Shown here: positions 38,901 through 46,983 of the stretch, piece after piece | Layout: each line of letters opens with the position of its first letter | Numbering within the stretch: position 1 is the first letter of the stretch | Assembly: GCF_016624945.1 (NCBI RefSeq) | Contig: NZ_JACVUI010000015.1 | Location: forward strand, 1 to 64,000 | Origin: Acinetobacter sp. S54 | GTDB taxonomy: Bacteria; Pseudomonadota; Gammaproteobacteria; Pseudomonadales; Moraxellaceae | Direction: 5' to 3' | Length of the DNA stretch: 64,000 nt | Notes under the pieces: model-generated | What the model saw: only the letters and a program-made list of their open reading frames with translations | Told to the model about the DNA's origin: nothing | Databases searched by the model: none | Program-made: the position numbers and the translations under genes

Positions 38901-39216
38901 GGCGATATTCATTTCGTAATATTTCCAGTTGAATGGTCGCTTCTGTCAAATTGAAATGAGATAAATCATAAATTTTCAGATGCTGGATCACATCAATATT
39001 GCACTCAACCCGCTGAACCAGCTGTGTTTCATCAATAACGGTATGTAATGCAGGATATAACTCGATGAGTTGAGCTAAACGCTGTGCCAAAATTTCAGCA
39101 TCCATCTGTCCTTGAAACTCCCGAAAGTCATGCATTGAAGACTGACTCAGCGGGAACATTTTACTTTTACCCAATAAATAGGCTTTTTGCATTGGGGTTA
39201 ATGGTGTTGGATTCAT
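35956..39216 (-). CDS. fbsF: NRPS with Cy-A-PCP architecture (FbsF)
   Basis: This 1086-residue protein begins with a heterocyclisation domain (about 5-430), recognised by the DxxxxD motif D138-G-L-I-I-D143 in place of HHxxxDG. The adenylation domain (about 460-960) has the ATP loop YLYTSGSTGTPKCVVLNNRA, then GGPTETTIWSIWHE, and A10 as GKIDRKTLK. The carrier domain is at the C-terminus, with S1043 in LGLTSGHLSRL. FbsF loads L-serine according to published work; I did not read the specificity pocket in detail. A Q/S-rich stretch (about 970-1010) separates A and PCP. It starts 3 bp after fbsE ends. Confidence 0.9.
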   Translation of the reverse strand: MNPTPLTPMQKAYLLGKSKMFPLSQSSMHDFREFQGQMDAEILAQRLAQLIELYPALHTVIDETQLVQRVECNIDVIQHLKIYDLSHFNLTEATIQLEILRNEYRHFSHDLSTPPWQIALIQLPESAEVSSVVLTSFDGLIIDGYSISVILDQLFDLKKGLSLLSNIADLNFNQMDRSFFEVLEKDRQFWQQKLAQVEEVTQLPWANALDSILEPTYSRRTVVIEKAQFDALSKLAAQYKVFPNALLTTLILEVISRWTEEQKLLISMPVSNSALHKKVGNSSSFIVLDYQYHPDISLVEQIKTTQKQILESMTHTSYSGIELSKYLIKNLQESIVLPVALTNGLSWVKPSESSLLRYVGGQTQTPQLALDIRLSFSASSDLVIDVDFIEQALSPAMIQDMVDALSKRLNDSNQLETELEQPKRFSHVATLDDDTESSDDYQHVEVVDYLANIQRHLFEQIPNKIALIYEGQSISYAELGANVAKVRRALDLAQIGPNQVVAICLRKSPEHIYAILACALSGIIWLPVDMDSPQLRQQYILSNSRADLAISTTPVEGLLTLNIDETLKGSTHGQLHSGSAESAFESEIIWQHHHDASPAYYLYTSGSTGTPKCVVLNNRATAHVLQETIEFWCINQNDIHLAATPFHHDMSIFDLMAPLSVGGTLVVPTWEEAKSAVVWAQLIERYQVSIWCTVPAMADMLLTSADPKQLQSIRLINQGGDYVKPSVVQKLREILPNTRLISIGGPTETTIWSIWHEITPEDIDVIPYGKEIEHNRYYILNPWGEFCPPGVVGQLYMSGINLANGYLLDGKITQKDFVLLTLPNGEVHRVFRMSDKGYLREDGNIIFAGRDEGYLKVRGVRIAASEVETALQKHPRITDCVVTTCTNPVYEGNELVAIYTIQNIHHQDTDLNVMRPSELRQFLQDYVPNSHIPSRWVPLAQFPITRNGKIDRKTLKQTAQDFLYQTYAQASSNQAIKPSDSQLDLQHVDAQNRSRHAQQANSAQAHPSIAQDVIEHLQSSLNTSNDLSDVLLDTEILALGLTSGHLSRLAKHFSQQLNTSIQFSDLAKCKTIGEIVHNIESQLHQK

Positions 39217-39219
39217 TTT

Positions 39220-41742
39220 TTATTTCCCCTCGATGACTTGCATAAACACGTCAGCAATGCGCTGTGCAGTATCAGGCAGTTTTTGTTCAATCAGTCTGGC
39301 GATATTTGTTGCATTACGCTGTGTGAAAATGTCCACCACACTTATTTCGGCATCCTTGAAATATTGATTTAAAGCTGCGACCAAATGCGTCGCTAACAAA
39401 GAGTCACCCCCTTCATCAAAGAAATCCAAATCGCTGTTGGCTTGTTGCTGTGGCAAACCAATAATCTTCGTCATGATAAAAGTCACCACATTCTCAAGAG
39501 CTGCGCTTTGTACTGGTCGCGGTTGTGCGTATTCTATTGATACATGCGTTGCCATAAAGTGATGGAGATTTTCAGTTGATAGATGTGCAGTAAAGGGCTG
39601 AAGATCACTAACCACATAGCTCTGCTCAGGTATTAAATACTGCGGTAAAACATTCGTATAAGCTGCGTGTAAATCTGAGGAGGACAGCTGTTGATGACAC
39701 GTTAACACAGCCACGATTGCGGATTTACCTTGCTTTTCAACCGCATAGACTTTGACTTGTTGTACACATGCAATTTTTGTAATTTGTGCTTCAATGCTTT
39801 GCACTTCAATGCATTGACCATTTTTTAAAATAAGCTGATGTGAATGCTCAAACAGGTGTAACTGCCCTTGATCATCGATATAGGCTTGAACACCTATATC
39901 GATCCATTCAGATTGATCTGATGGATACCTTGCATTGGAATTCGCATCATCAAGATTCAAGACCAATCGACCTAAGACCCAAGCTGGGCAATCCACCTCC
40001 AGACCATTTAGAATACGATAAGGCGTATTAGCATGCGCTTTCGGGAATTTTGCCAAGATCTGTTCAGTTAAAGGCGCTTTGACTTGATTTTGTTGCTGAT
40101 TTTGCGACTGAATTAGCTGTGATGTGTATTGAGACAGTGCATTTAAAGTTTGCGCAAATGCAGGACTACCCACTGTCAATACATGCTGTATTAACTGAAT
40201 ATAATGATCGAACATGCCTTGAATGACATTCGATTTAAAAGCATGTGTACGAATATCCCAGTTGATGGCTAAGCCCTGATTGAAATAGGCAATCTGTACA
40301 TCCAAATCGACTTTTGGACCTTGGGAAATACACCATACAGGTTGCCCTAATGTACTTTGCAATTGCTCCGAGAATATCTCACCTTCATCCAATGCCGATG
40401 TAAACACAATGGGAGAAACTTCCAGCTGTTGGCGATGTTTTGATAAATCACGCAGTACATGAATCCCCCCATAGCGGTAGTACTCATAAATTTGATCGAC
40501 ATCGCGTTCAATCCGTTTAACAGTATCCAGTAAACTTTCATGACCATTGAGCTTTAAACTCAGCAGACTGATCTGAGTGAAATCACCCACCACATGATTA
40601 ATATTTTGCGAATCAGACTCACGGATAAAGGCTGGTAAATTCAGACGAAACTCAGGTGTAGATGACCAATTTGCAATACTTTGCGCAAATAGGCTTAAAC
40701 ATACACTGCGTACAGATACACCCTGCATCTGTGCCAAACTTTGCAAACGGGCACGCTCATCTGCATTAAAAATATGAATAAGACGTTCAAAATGATGTTG
40801 ATCTGCTCTTAAGCCCTCAGCGACCACAGGTAACTGCGGTGGAGGTGAAATGGTATCTAGCTGTGACTGCCACCATTGTTGATCTTGCTGAATTTGGGCT
40901 TGCAAATCCACGTGATCACGACGCTGGTTTAAATAGTTAAAATAGTCAACGCCATCCAAGTTTAAATCTGTAAGTTTTTCACCGCGATATAAGGCACTTA
41001 AGTCTTCCACAACAATCAAAAAGCTTTGTGGATCAATTGCAGACATATCCGAATCAAGATGTAAAATATGACGTTGTTCTGGTAAAAGACTTAACTTCAC
41101 ATCCAACACATACCCATGTGCAATGTTTAATTGTTGATGGCTTAAACACTCACGTTTTGCTTTTAAATGTGCCTCAATGTCTGCTGAATTCAACTGAGTC
41201 AGATCTTCAATCTGAATCTGCTGATGCTCAATCGACTTAATACTTTGCTGACCCTCACGAATGGATGCACTCAGCATGGGATGACGCTGAATTAACTGTT
41301 CAAAGGCACATTGTAATTGAGGAATATCTAAATCTTTTCCCTCAAATTCCATATACAGATGTGCCGATACACCTTCGGTTTCTCGCCCTGCCCAATAGGC
41401 ATATTGCATGTCTGATAATGGCACTGCATTTGTTGGTAAGTGTTGCAGCCAATTTGATAATGTCGAGGTCTTTTTCGTAGCTTCATTCAAATCTGAATCT
41501 GCTTTATTCAGCGTTATATCCTGAATCAGTTGATGCCAGTCCTGTACCGTTGGTGACATGGCAAAATCGGCATAGGACAATGAGGTATTATATTTCTTCT
41601 CAAAATGATCGACCAACTGCATAATCGCCAATGAATGCAAACCGTGTTCAATCAGATTGTCTTCGGGCTGAATCTGAATGCCATCTACTTGAAGGACTTG
41701 GTGAATCTGTGCGGTAATTTCTTGCCGTAATTGCATTGTCAT
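39220..41742 (-). CDS. fbsE: NRPS: aryl carrier, cyclisation domain, A-domain remnant, PCP (FbsE)
   Basis: This 840-residue protein starts with an aryl carrier (about 5-75; S37 in GLHSLAIMQL). A heterocyclisation domain (about 95-520) has D232-M-S-A-I-D237. The next stretch (about 570-740) resembles only the C-terminal sub-domain of an adenylation domain; the ATP loop and other core A motifs are absent. A carrier domain ends the protein (about 750-830, S781 in EGGDSLLATHL). The serine on its PCP must therefore be loaded in trans, plausibly by the FbsF A domain. Seven bases separate it from fbsD. Confidence 0.9.
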   Translation of the reverse strand: MTMQLRQEITAQIHQVLQVDGIQIQPEDNLIEHGLHSLAIMQLVDHFEKKYNTSLSYADFAMSPTVQDWHQLIQDITLNKADSDLNEATKKTSTLSNWLQHLPTNAVPLSDMQYAYWAGRETEGVSAHLYMEFEGKDLDIPQLQCAFEQLIQRHPMLSASIREGQQSIKSIEHQQIQIEDLTQLNSADIEAHLKAKRECLSHQQLNIAHGYVLDVKLSLLPEQRHILHLDSDMSAIDPQSFLIVVEDLSALYRGEKLTDLNLDGVDYFNYLNQRRDHVDLQAQIQQDQQWWQSQLDTISPPPQLPVVAEGLRADQHHFERLIHIFNADERARLQSLAQMQGVSVRSVCLSLFAQSIANWSSTPEFRLNLPAFIRESDSQNINHVVGDFTQISLLSLKLNGHESLLDTVKRIERDVDQIYEYYRYGGIHVLRDLSKHRQQLEVSPIVFTSALDEGEIFSEQLQSTLGQPVWCISQGPKVDLDVQIAYFNQGLAINWDIRTHAFKSNVIQGMFDHYIQLIQHVLTVGSPAFAQTLNALSQYTSQLIQSQNQQQNQVKAPLTEQILAKFPKAHANTPYRILNGLEVDCPAWVLGRLVLNLDDANSNARYPSDQSEWIDIGVQAYIDDQGQLHLFEHSHQLILKNGQCIEVQSIEAQITKIACVQQVKVYAVEKQGKSAIVAVLTCHQQLSSSDLHAAYTNVLPQYLIPEQSYVVSDLQPFTAHLSTENLHHFMATHVSIEYAQPRPVQSAALENVVTFIMTKIIGLPQQQANSDLDFFDEGGDSLLATHLVAALNQYFKDAEISVVDIFTQRNATNIARLIEQKLPDTAQRIADVFMQVIEGK

Positions 41743-41749
41743 CGTTCCT

Positions 41750-42529
41750 TTACTGACCTAAAGTTGCGCCGCCATCAATCACCAGATCATGCATGGTGAT
41801 CTGTGAAGCTTGATCGCTAATCAGGAACATCACGGCATTGGCTATGTCTTCGGTCAGCGCAATTTTTTGTAAGGGAATACCTACTTTGTACTGCGCTAAA
41901 TTGCCATGAATGGTTTGCTGTTCACCTGAATCATCTTTCCAGAGTTGACGGAGCATGGGCGTTGCAGTTGAACCTGGTGAGACGATATTGACGCGCACGC
42001 CATATTCAGCCAGTTCCAAACCGACCGTTTTACTAAAACTGCTCAATGCGGCTTTTGATGCACCGTAAGCCGCCATATTGATGCGTGGCGCATGTACTGA
42101 ATTGGACGACACCATCACAATGCTGCCTGCACGTTTGGCACGAAAATGTGGACTTAAATGTTTTAAGAAATAAAATGGCGCAAAGGTATTCACTTCAAAA
42201 GTTTGTTGCCAAGCTTCAATCGGCAAGGTGTCGTGACTATCCAAATGCAACACTCCTGCCGCATTGATGAAATAATCTGGCGCTAAAGTGTTGAGTAGTT
42301 TTTGACACAAATTTGAAATTTGCGATGAATCACGAACATCACATTGGTGTACTTCGTAACGGTCATTCTCGATAATGTTATTGGTGGACATGTCAAAACC
42401 CACCACATAAATATTTTGAGCAATCAATTGTTGCATGATTTCTGCACCCATGCCCTGATTGACTCCAGTCACCCATGCAATTTTCTGAGTATTGGCTTGG
42501 ATCGATGCTTGTGTTTGTACTTGTGTCAT
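41750..42529 (-). CDS. fbsD: 2,3-Dihydro-2,3-dihydroxybenzoate dehydrogenase (FbsD)
   Basis: This 259-residue classical short-chain dehydrogenase has a cofactor loop WVTGVNQGMGAEIMQQ and the catalytic serine, tyrosine and lysine in VMVSSNSVHAPRINMAAYGASKAAL, with VRVNIVSPGSTATPML next. It resembles EntA, DhbA and BasG. It oxidises 2,3-diDHB to DHB with NAD. It lies between the isochorismatase and NRPS genes, matching the pathway order. Confidence 0.92.
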   Translation of the reverse strand: MTQVQTQASIQANTQKIAWVTGVNQGMGAEIMQQLIAQNIYVVGFDMSTNNIIENDRYEVHQCDVRDSSQISNLCQKLLNTLAPDYFINAAGVLHLDSHDTLPIEAWQQTFEVNTFAPFYFLKHLSPHFRAKRAGSIVMVSSNSVHAPRINMAAYGASKAALSSFSKTVGLELAEYGVRVNIVSPGSTATPMLRQLWKDDSGEQQTIHGNLAQYKVGIPLQKIALTEDIANAVMFLISDQASQITMHDLVIDGGATLGQ

Positions 42530-42566
42530 GATAACTCCTTATTCAAATGATGATTCATCTTGAAAT

Positions 42567-43196
42567 TTATGAAGCAATCACGCTTTGAGCATCTTCAACG
42601 ACACCCAAATTACGGTGTACATATTGCAAAGCAAATAAATGTTCTGTCAGACTAAAGTCAGCAACTGAATCTCCCACTACAAAAGGCTGTATACCATTCA
42701 TAAAGGCTTCCGCAGCGGTTTGAAGGACACCAATATGGGCATATACACCACAAATAATCAGCTGATCTTTTTCTGTTTCTTTTAAAATCTTTTGCAGATC
42801 TGAATTGTAAAATGCACTATAACGCCATTTGGTCAGCACATGATCTTGTTGCGTTGGTGATAATTTTTCGACAATTTCAGCTTGTTCAGGATAAGCCGTT
42901 AAGCCAGGTCCCCACATGTCATTCAGCAAGGCACGATCTTCATCCTTTTGTTCTGCAGGCTGTGCGGTATAAAACACAGGAATATGATTTTCCATACACC
43001 ATGTTTTCAGTTGGGCGATATTATTGATCACATCCTGAATCAGTGGAGAATCTTCACCATAAAAATTAATGAAATAATCCTGCATATCGTGAATCAGTAG
43101 GGCTGCACGTTTTTTATCAATTTTCCATCTCACTTTGGCAGCGGGATAATCTTTTTTAAACGGAAGCGGATAGCTTTGGATTTTTGGAATTACCAT
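42567..43196 (-). CDS. fbsC: Isochorismatase (FbsC)
   Basis: The 209-residue hydrolase has the EntB-type isochorismatase core: ALLIHDMQDYFINFYG (catalytic aspartate), DHVLTKWRYSAFYNSDL (catalytic lysine) and LIICGVYAHIGVLQTA. It cleaves isochorismate to 2,3-dihydro-2,3-dihydroxybenzoate and pyruvate. Unlike EntB and BasF it lacks a C-terminal aryl carrier. That role falls to the N-terminal carrier of FbsE. It is 37 bp before fbsD. Confidence 0.93.
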   Translation of the reverse strand: MVIPKIQSYPLPFKKDYPAAKVRWKIDKKRAALLIHDMQDYFINFYGEDSPLIQDVINNIAQLKTWCMENHIPVFYTAQPAEQKDEDRALLNDMWGPGLTAYPEQAEIVEKLSPTQQDHVLTKWRYSAFYNSDLQKILKETEKDQLIICGVYAHIGVLQTAAEAFMNGIQPFVVGDSVADFSLTEHLFALQYVHRNLGVVEDAQSVIAS

Positions 43197-43284
43197 GATG
43201 ATGCCTATTATCGTGTATCAGTTATAAAGTATGTCTTTGAGGAGTAATCTGGCGGTATATGCTATGAACCTGTATTGGGCTTAA

Positions 43285-44457
43285 TCAAGTTTCACAAGTC
43301 GCATTCAAGGTTTTCAGTAAGGTTTGCATTTTTGCTTCTGTTTCATTCCACTCCAGTTCGGCTTCTGACCCTTTAACGATGCCTGCACCTGCGTATAATC
43401 GAAGATTGTTTTCTGTCAGCAGCCCGCAGCGAATCGTCACAACCCATTCACCGTTGCCTTCCGCATCCATCCAGCCAACCAGCCCTGCAAAATAATGACG
43501 GTCATAACCTTCATGTTTTAAAATAAAATCTTTGGCTAACTGGGTTGGAGCACCGCAAATTGCAGGGGTGGGATGAAGTGACAAAGCCAGTTCTAGAGCA
43601 TTGGTCTGCTTTGATTTCAATTGACCTTCAAACACCGTGGACAGATGCATCATGGTGGTGGTTTTTAAAATCTCAGGTTTTTCTGAAAGGCTTAAATCCT
43701 GGCAAAATGGTTTTAAGTGTTTGAACACGCTATCGACAACAATTTGATGTTCATAAAGATCTTTTACTGATGCATAAAGATCATGAATTCGTGTTTGATT
43801 GATATGTTCATGATCACTCAAAGGACGTGAACCCGCTAAGGGATTGCTTCTTACCACCTGATCCTGTTTGAAAATCAGCAGTTCAGGACTTGCCCCTAAA
43901 AGATGTGCATTGCCTTCGACTGGAATTGCAAAACTAAAGGCATGCGCATTTTTTTGGGCCAAGGTTTGAACCAAGGTATAGGGGTTTTGTGGATGTTTAA
44001 GCTCAAAATCAACTGCCTGTGACAACACAATTTTTTCTAGATTATTTTTCTCAAACTGTTGTAAAGCTTCGTCTATCTTCTTTGCAAAATGTTCCCTTGC
44101 AACGAGTCGTTGCTGGCCATTCAAAGTCAATGAATGGTCCTTTTGATGTTTTGCAAGATCATTAACAGATTCAGCATATTGTTTTTGATGCTGACGATAA
44201 ATATTGAGTGTAGACGGCTGTGCTGTATCAAATGGAATCGCACCCACTAAGACTGGATTTGTCGCTTTATCCTGAGATAAGCGACTAAATATATTTTGGA
44301 TGGTCGTTAAGAGTTTTTCCTGATTTTCTGCAGCCAATCGAACTGTTTCGATAAGTTCAGAGGTATAAAGTTGATAGTCTTTTGTTAAAAAACAAGATGA
44401 CTTGCAGTTTTGTATAGGTTCAAATGCATAATCAATTGATAAACTCATATCATTCAT
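43285..44457 (-). CDS. fbsB: Isochorismate synthase (FbsB)
   Basis: This 390-residue chorismate-utilising enzyme starts at the ATG at 44457, preceded by AAGGAGG. A longer frame to 44505 adds 16 residues with no family likeness. The EntC/MenF/DhbC core shows LEKIVLSQAVDFEL, SPELLIFKQDQVVRSNPLAG, TMMHLSTVFEGQL and HPTPAICGAPTQLA; LRLYAGAGIVKGSEAELEW ends the active site. It isomerises chorismate to isochorismate and opens the operon fbsB-C-D-E-F-G-H-I-J-K. Confidence 0.93.
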   Translation of the reverse strand: MNDMSLSIDYAFEPIQNCKSSCFLTKDYQLYTSELIETVRLAAENQEKLLTTIQNIFSRLSQDKATNPVLVGAIPFDTAQPSTLNIYRQHQKQYAESVNDLAKHQKDHSLTLNGQQRLVAREHFAKKIDEALQQFEKNNLEKIVLSQAVDFELKHPQNPYTLVQTLAQKNAHAFSFAIPVEGNAHLLGASPELLIFKQDQVVRSNPLAGSRPLSDHEHINQTRIHDLYASVKDLYEHQIVVDSVFKHLKPFCQDLSLSEKPEILKTTTMMHLSTVFEGQLKSKQTNALELALSLHPTPAICGAPTQLAKDFILKHEGYDRHYFAGLVGWMDAEGNGEWVVTIRCGLLTENNLRLYAGAGIVKGSEAELEWNETEAKMQTLLKTLNATCET

Positions 44458-44539
44458 AAAGCCTCCTTTGCTATAACACGTGTGTAGTTTTAGTTGATCT
44501 ATCATTAAAATTTTCTACACGAATCGGCTTGAAATAAAT

Positions 44540-44558
44540 GATATTAAGAATCATTATT
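44540..44558. promoter_or_regulatory. Fur box candidate upstream of fbsB
   Basis: GATATTAAGAATCATTATT matches the Fur consensus GATAATGATAATCATTATC at 15 of 19 positions, the best match in the island. It lies 83 bp upstream of the fbsB ATG, in the promoter zone of the long biosynthetic operon. Confidence 0.75.
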
Positions 44559-44801
44559 ATTTAATACAAAGAATCGGATGTATTTTTTATAGTTATGGGA
44601 AACCTTATGATTTAAAAAAAAATTATCTTAGGTTTAGGAATAGCATTCAAACTTGATTTTAGAGTATCGGATTTCAGTCAAGTGATGAAAGAGGCCATTT
44701 ATTGTTTTCTTTATATATGAATAGCTTAACGATTCACTCATTGACAAAAACTGAGCATTTATAACAACAAAATGCTATTGACTTGTCTGATGGTTTAAAA
44801 T

Positions 44802-44820
44802 GAAAATGATTCTCGCTTAT
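44802..44820. promoter_or_regulatory. Fur box candidate upstream of fbsA
   Basis: GAAAATGATTCTCGCTTAT matches the Fur consensus at 11 of 19 positions, with AATGAT intact. It lies 20 bp before the fbsA ATG, so Fur would block transcription or its start. Confidence 0.45.
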
Positions 44821-44840
44821 ATTTAGCATGGACTTTCACA

Positions 44841-45767
44841 ATGTCTATTTATATTGATTCGCACAAAGCAGTACTAAAACAAGTCGGTGATATATTTCTA
44901 GATATGTATTCACCTCTTCCCAATCACCATCTGAATCAATTTAATCCTTCAGATGGTGATGGTTACAGTGAAATTTATGATTTTGGGAAACTCTGCGTAG
45001 GTAAAGGCAAATATTGGATCGATCACCCATTAAAAATGAGTGCCGAAACGACCACCAATACTTTCGGAATCACGATTCTTCTTTCAGGTACACATCACAT
45101 TAAAAATCATTATAGTAATCATGAATATCAAATTCGTTCACCCATGATTATTTTGAGAAAAGGAAACCTAGGTTTACAGACCATTTATCTTCAAGAACAC
45201 AAAAAAATGGCTTTAATTACATTAGATTTTAATGAAACTTTTCTAGAAATTATGCAAGCCAATTTTCAGCATCATGATTTGGCAAAATTTTTCTTAGCGG
45301 ATTCTAATCCTGCACTTAAAACCATCAATATTCCGAATAAAAATATACTTCATCAGGCACATTATTTATTAAATCTCCCTCCTGCACAGTCATCTATTGA
45401 TTTATTGCATTTAGAAGGTGCAGCTTTAGAGCTGATGAGTCTATTATTGGATCAACATAGTAAGTCAAATCAAATTCCTGCCCCTATTCATAAAAGTATT
45501 GCAATTTTAGAGTCAGAATTTGAACAAAAAATCACGATTCGAACTTTGGCTAAGCGTGTTGGTATAAACGAATGTGATTTAAAGCGCCTATTTAAAGAAT
45601 ATACAGGAAAGACAATTGGTCATTATTTATTAGAAATTCGCATGAAACATGCTCAAATATTATTGAAAGATGGTGTTCCAATAGAAAATGTAGCCAATCA
45701 GATTGGTTACAGCAGCGCACAATACTTTAAGCAAATTTTTGAACGACATTTTGGTTATAATTGTTAA
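44841..45767 (+). CDS. fbsA: AraC-family regulator of the siderophore locus (FbsA)
   Basis: This 308-residue protein has an N-terminal ligand-binding region (about 1-210) and a C-terminal AraC double helix-turn-helix (about 215-308): ITIRTLAKRVGINECDLKRL, LFKEYTGKTIGHYLLEIRM and VANQIGYSSAQYFKQIFERH. PchR-like regulators of this type activate siderophore genes when bound to their ferric siderophore. It is divergent from fbsB over 383 bp with Fur-box-like sites. I infer the letter A from its position next to fbsB; the name should be checked. Confidence 0.8.
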   Translation: MSIYIDSHKAVLKQVGDIFLDMYSPLPNHHLNQFNPSDGDGYSEIYDFGKLCVGKGKYWIDHPLKMSAETTTNTFGITILLSGTHHIKNHYSNHEYQIRSPMIILRKGNLGLQTIYLQEHKKMALITLDFNETFLEIMQANFQHHDLAKFFLADSNPALKTINIPNKNILHQAHYLLNLPPAQSSIDLLHLEGAALELMSLLLDQHSKSNQIPAPIHKSIAILESEFEQKITIRTLAKRVGINECDLKRLFKEYTGKTIGHYLLEIRMKHAQILLKDGVPIENVANQIGYSSAQYFKQIFERHFGYNC

Positions 45768-45878
45768 TTTCGTTTCTAATATTTAGCCCAGTACTTTTAT
45801 ATATACACCTTATAGCGCTTAGGTTTTTACCTGATTAAACACACATTAGATATTCTTTAAATGTTTTTCATTTAATTT

Positions 45879-46109
45879 TTACTTGAAAATACCATGCTTG
45901 ATTTTATCGTCCATAAGATTTTTAAGTACATGTAGATCATAATTTTCTGATTTGTCTGTTTCATACATCTTATGATCTAAACGTAAGACTTGCTCATTTC
46001 GCTCTTTGGCGTATTGCTATCCAAATGGCATGGGTTCAGGCGGTATAAAATCTTGTTGCTCTATATAATAGCTGGATAGAACCCAGAGGGCGTAGAGCAA
46101 GAAGCTCGT
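45879..46109 (-). pseudogene. Stop-interrupted remnant of a small membrane protein
   Basis: One minus-strand frame reads TSFLLYALWVLSSYYIEQQD, then FIPPEPMPFG, a TAG at 46019-46017, and continues QYAKERNEQVLRLDHKMYET to KIKHGIFK before TAA at 45881. It has a hydrophobic segment followed by a charged tail. Upstream the frame hits TGA at the border to an IS fragment. I do not know the family. It looks like island debris with both a nonsense mutation and a lost start. Confidence 0.55.
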
Positions 46110-46125
46110 TCAGTAAAGAGCAGGT

Positions 46126-46269
46126 TTGATTTCGTCCTTGTTTACCTGGCAAGTACACATACCAGAGGGTATTGGAATCAAACCAAATGAGGGTATTTCC
46201 ACAAATGATCAAAGCTTGGTTGTAAGAAGACAAATTGTTTGTACGATAGATTTTAGGAGCAGGCTTATT
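46126..46269 (-). pseudogene. IS5-family transposase N-terminal remnant
   Basis: The minus strand reads NKPAPKIYRTNNLSSYNQAL, then IICGNTLIWFD and GKQGRNQTCS. This is the typical opening of IS5-group (IS903-like) transposases, which usually have a W at the L of NNL. There is no start codon and the likeness stops after GRNQT, where the frame is lost. No terminal inverted repeats are visible. It marks insertion and decay in the right end of the island. Confidence 0.65.
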
Positions 46270-46570
46270 CCTCTAGAAATTATATTGCTGAATAAGCCCT
46301 GTGAGATAGGTTTGTGTAATAAAACTCTTCATAGTCTAAAATGTTTTTAATTATTTACCAATTGATAAAAAATAAATTTTCAAACTATTATTAATTTTAA
46401 AAAATGTCGGCGACTTTTGTTGAGTTTTTATAATAAAAATTTATGCGTATAAAAGTGATCTAAATAGTCATAAATTTATATAATTAATGAAAAATAATAT
46501 AAGTACATGTATTTAATAAAATTATTATAAAACGTAATGATATAATTTAATGTACTTTATGTCGGTGACT

Positions 46571-46679
46571 CTTGCCAAGGTTGGGGTCGCGAGTTTGAGT
46601 CTCGTTTCCCGCTCCAGATTTTGAAAAGCCTCAATCGAAAGATTGGGGCTTTTTCTTTTTGATTTATATGGTTTTTTCT
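46571..46679. repeat. Right 109-bp direct repeat (attR) of the genomic island
   Basis: This copy of the tRNA-Gly 3' part and terminator matches 19251-19359 at 107 of 109 positions. It starts at the anticodon stem, so no tRNA can be made: the 5' 30 nucleotides and the promoter are absent. GAGTTTGAG replaces GAGTTCGAG in the T-loop. Confidence 0.92.
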
Positions 46680-46983
46680 CATCAGATTTAGAAATACGCA
46701 GGTTGCAATTACTCAGAAGTCTATTTCAAAGAATTACCATGACAAAAACATAAAATAAATCATTGATATTTATTATTTTTAATAAGTAATAAACATCCCC
46801 TAAATGCCTAAACACGCAAAAAATTTGATCAATATTTTCGCATAAATATCAGCCAATTCTTCACTATAAAGTTTATAGCAGATTGTATTATCCACAGTAA
46901 ACAATCATTAAGTCAGATCCTGAATGTATTCGCAATTCTCTGACGGTCTTTAATCTTACTCATGTTACCTGAGTGGGTAGATA
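46680..46983. other. Intergenic region right of the island
   Basis: This AT-rich stretch of 304 bp separates attR from the EamA gene. I see no ORF, tRNA or strong hairpin; it likely carries the promoter of the downstream gene. Confidence 0.5.

Noticed and set aside
28549-44457. Acinetobactin (bas/bau) cluster
   Set aside because: There is no histidine decarboxylase and no bauABCDE transporter set. An ornithine decarboxylase and N-acetyltransferase are present instead, and the gene order fits fimsbactin.
46561-46616. Possible second tRNA-Gly gene at the right repeat
   Set aside because: The 5' acceptor arm, D-arm and promoter are missing, so it cannot fold or be made as a tRNA.
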